The translations under genes and the position numbers were made by a program. DNA of 64,000 nucleotides from Paralichthys olivaceus (Eukaryota > Chordata > Actinopteri > Pleuronectiformes > Paralichthyidae), in the NCBI RefSeq assembly GCF_024713975.1, contig NC_091104.1, positions 16,573,580-16,637,579 on the forward strand. Reading direction: 5' to 3'. This document shows, piece by piece, positions 60,803-64,000 of the stretch (position 1 is its first letter; every line of letters begins with the position of its first letter). The notes under the pieces are model-generated. The model was not told the DNA's origin. It did not search any database and worked only from the letters and a program-made list of their open reading frames with translations.

Positions 60803-63194
60803 AAGCCTGCTAATAGCTTCTAAATCGAAGCAGGAAGCATTTTAATGGTACACTCAGATCTCTGGGGGTGGGGTGGACACTATAAATAGTGAATATGGTT
60901 TGTTCTGGCCTGTTTTTTGAGTTTTCATGAATGCATTTTGGTATCAAATGTGACGCATGGTCTAGAAGAGCTTTGTGACGCTGGTCATGAGGATAAAAGG
61001 GCAGGAGGGGTTGAAATAGAAAGACACTGCATGCTGAAAAACCCAGTGTTCCTGACTTGGTTTTATATATATATATATCCCTAAGATATATGTATAAGTG
61101 ATGGCCATCGATCCAGTGATTAACAGTGCCCAGAGACAGACAAGGTAGCACAAATCTGTCTTAGGTGTCCTGACTGATTGCAGAGGTGGACATGTTATGG
61201 TGGCAATTCCTGCAGGTCCGTCTGGCGCCTGGCCATCACTGCTCCGGTGCTGTAGCTCCGTATATGCTGGCCCCCAACAGGCCTCCCAGACATATGTAAC
61301 CTTTTTCTACACCCTCCTGTGGTTACAGCACAACTATTCTGCACACCAAAAAACAAGAAGGCGAACAGTGTATGACTGTGTGTGTGGCATTTGTGAAATA
61401 AAAGGGAAAAAAGATGAGAGACCAAAATAAGAAAAAAGAAAAAGAAGCAGAGAGCAAAAGAGCGAAGAGTCAAAGCAAAGGAGGTGAAGGACGCTGTTTG
61501 TGTCTGCGTGGTGGTGTGAGTATGTATGATGTGCAAATCAGCCCAGAGCTCTTTGGCACAATGGTTGGGGCGTGCTGTTCTCAGCCCACTGACCCATGCT
61601 TGAGATTCTTGCACATATGTGATGTCCTGGATGAAGGACCCTAAGAAGCCCTTGAATCCTTCCGTGGATAAGGCATCAGAGGAGGATTATACATGTTCAT
61701 GTTAAAGGCTGCTCCAAAACATGCAATCTGAAATATTAATCTGTGTGTGGCCAAAGACAGAACACAGAATTAACACCATATATAAAAAAATCTGGTGTGG
61801 GTAAAACATCTGTTGAATGTATATCTCCCAATGTTTTCTTGGTCGTTGATTAAATGTAATTAAACAATTTTCTTCTGCAGAATTATAAATCAGTGTCATT
61901 GCTGCTCTGATGAGAGATAATGATCATTATGAACATTATGATCCGCTAATGGACACCAAAGTGGTTTTGGCTGCTCCTGAAGGGAACGGAATGAAAACAC
62001 TTAAAGCCTCGAGGAGTTCTGTTTAAAGAGTGAGTACATTTCATTAACGCCCAATCATTTAATTCATGATCTGCTAGCAAAACAATGTAGTGTGAAGAGT
62101 TTGAATCTGTGATCATATGTCATTTGTTCCCAACTCATTAACACATCACATTTCCACAGGCTGATGTTACATTTGTCTGAAAAGGCAAAGGTGTTTTTTT
62201 TCTCTGTGCTGTTTACACACACAGCAAACACACAAAAGCACCAGGACAACAAAACATCTCTGTGCATCTTCCTCTCGAGCTCAGATCAATGCTTTGAATT
62301 AGCTTTTTGAATTTAAAAATGAGTCCAGGTCTGATGCCTGCTGGACAACTCCAACCTCAAGATACTATTTAAACTAAAAAAAGCTGCAGAAAGGATAAAA
62401 GAACACATCGGTCACAGTTTGTCCAAAAACTACCAAACCATAACTGTTTTGTGAAGAGCACCAGTTTTCTATATCTATCGTGACACCTCACAGGATCTGT
62501 GTGGACTGGAGGGACTTGTTAAAATCATGCTTCGCTGCTTAATCCTGTTTTGTCATTTCACCCTTAATCAAAGAGGAGGGGAGCGGAGGTGAGAGACTTG
62601 AGTTTAGCCTTTCAAGAAAAATGTTTTGTTTTTATTCGTATTGGAATAAAATATATATATATATATATTTCTTTTAAAAATAGAAATTTTTGAACCATGG
62701 TGTAAATATTAATATGTACTACTATCATATGTTTCAAAGACAAGTCTAAAGGGAGCTGGAGTAAAGGGGCGACAGGGCGTGGAAGAAATAGGATTGTGCT
62801 ATAATAAGTGTTCACTATGGAAACACATTTTTTCCCTGTTATTCATAAATATCTAATAGGCTAAAAAATGTACCTCATGTAAGAGCAAATAAATGCACAT
62901 ACAATAAAAATATCATACTTTTCTATACATGAAGTCTTCCAGAAGAACAGAGGCACACACACACCTTTCCAGGAGCACATCCTCTGTTGCTTTCATTAGG
63001 GTAAAAGGCTACATTAAAAATACATGCTCAGACCTCTCAGACATGCACTTGAGCACGCATGACGCTATTTCCCTGTAAATCCAGGTCGTGCCTGTGCGCA
63101 TTAATGAAAAAGTGAATATTCAGTCAGTTTTTTTTCTCTGCAGACTGTTATACGGTAAGTCACTGATGAAGAGAAAATATATATACATACTCAC
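60803..63194. other. Non-genic or intronic stretch upstream of chrm5
   Basis: No coding exon recognised. It contains short AT runs at about 61,062-61,078 and a (TA)n tract at about 62,650-62,668. Frames are composition-driven. Confidence 0.5.
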
Positions 63195-63560
63195 AGTTTT
63201 TGGAGAGAAACTTTTCAGAGCTGTGTCCCCTGGTTGGAGTAAAGTTCATGGTTAATCCCTTTGTTTTGCCTGGGAAGCCTTCAGGTCAAGTGTGGCACCG
63301 AGGAACAGGATCACAGCACAGTCGGAGGCAGGATTGAGGTGGTTGAGGGAGCCTGCTGACTTGACCTCGCATGCCAGGGGGATTCGGGGGAAAAGTGTGA
63401 GCACAGAGGCAGAGGAGGAGGAGGAGGAGGAGGAGGGTGGACACCAGAAGGTTTCAGCCATCCCTGCTCAAGAGGCGCAGAGCACAGCATCATGTTCCCA
63501 TCATCCGTCCAAAAGAGCCCTTGTGAGTCCACATGAGAGAGGTATCCTCAAATTGCTGAG
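63195..63560 (-). promoter_or_regulatory. chrm5: Possible first leader exon or promoter region of chrm5
   Basis: A consensus donor GTGAGT begins at 63,194 on the minus strand, preceded by a transcribed-looking mixed-composition block. Together with the GAG run at 63,412-63,436 this resembles a 5' UTR or promoter region. No transcription start can be fixed, and another gene could own the donor. Confidence 0.3.
63412..63436 (+). repeat. (GAG)n trinucleotide repeat
   Basis: About eight GAG units in a purine-rich block. The Glu/Ser/Pro-rich frames through it are not considered genes. Confidence 0.9.
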
Positions 63561-63750
63561 CATCTTTCCTCTGTCATTAATGAATTAGTAGGAATCTGCT
63601 CCAGGAGCCAAAGAAAGAGCAAAAGAAGAAACCCCTCCCTCCCCCAGCCTGGGCTGACATGGATGAGCTGTGCCGCCTCTAAGTCAAGTTGAAGCAGAAT
63701 GTCCCAGAGAGGCTGCCTGACGCCTGAGACAAGTCACTGCTGCTGCCACA

Positions 63751-63771
63751 CTGCTGCTGCTGCTGCTGCTG
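63751..63771 (+). repeat. (CTG)7 trinucleotide repeat
   Basis: Seven uninterrupted CTG units, CAG on the minus strand, in the GC-richer block at the window end. No coding frame around it is convincing. Confidence 0.9.
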
Positions 63772-64000
63772 CATCCACTCTGGCTGACAGACACAGATGT
63801 AGCTGACGCTCGCTGGATGGGAGGAGAAATTCCCACAGGGCTGAATGGTTCATCATGTTTCGGGACAGTGAGCATGCAGCTTAGACTGGAGAGAGTGAGG
63901 GAGGGAGTACAGAGGGAGGTGAGGGAGAGAAAGAGGTGGCCCTGTGGCTTCAAGGGGTTTGTTTGGGAAACGTGGGGGAAGGGGGAACGTGTGTGTGTTT

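Noticed and set aside
55386..63194. aven exons, because CHRM5 overlaps AVEN in mammals
   Set aside because: No plus-strand frame here resembles the Arg/Gly-rich N-terminus or the conserved core of Aven.
1..64000. tRNA, rRNA and CRISPR-type arrays
   Set aside because: No A/B-box plus cloverleaf pattern, rRNA-like block or regularly spaced repeat-spacer structure was seen on either strand.

Overview
This window looks like nuclear DNA from a ray-finned fish, probably a percomorph teleost. It is AT-rich, has spliced genes with GT-AG introns, dinucleotide and tetranucleotide microsatellites, and many short terminal-inverted-repeat (TIR) elements of kinds common in teleost genomes. I see no bacterial operons, CRISPR arrays, rRNA or tRNA genes.

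Layout. Positions 1-31,378 hold no gene I can recognise, only MITE remnants, microsatellites and a few hairpins; one candidate single exon lies at 31,389-31,768 (minus). Positions 33,861-46,227 hold a complete acp7 gene (acid phosphatase 7, minus strand). All 13 coding exons can be joined in frame to 439 residues with the full set of metal ligands. About 1.7 kb beyond its coding start, across a roughly 400 bp TCTA/TCTG microsatellite, the divergent gene katnbl1 (plus strand, 47,911-49,872) has nine coding exons and encodes 303 residues. Next, on the same strand, is a two-coding-exon gene (50,884-52,365) for a 281-residue protein with a signal peptide, a fibrinogen C-terminal domain and an unusual RDEL C-terminus. 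Convergent with it is the single-exon coding region of the muscarinic receptor chrm5 (55,319-53,739, minus, 526 residues). A spliced 5' leader for chrm5 is supported by an acceptor at 55,385 and by likely upstream non-coding exons at 58,822-58,729 and ending at 63,195.

The genes do not form a pathway. They cover lysosomal or secreted phosphatase chemistry, microtubule-severing control, a secretory-pathway fibrinogen-domain protein, and acetylcholine signalling. Finding chrm5 and katnbl1 together matches the human 15q14 neighbourhood, whereas human ACP7 lies on chromosome 19. The most notable non-gene signals are a perfect 19-bp palindrome at 60,763-60,802, a 13-bp-arm hairpin carrying two E-boxes at 20,008-20,063, and at least three TIR-bearing copies of one MITE family, one of them inside a katnbl1 intron.
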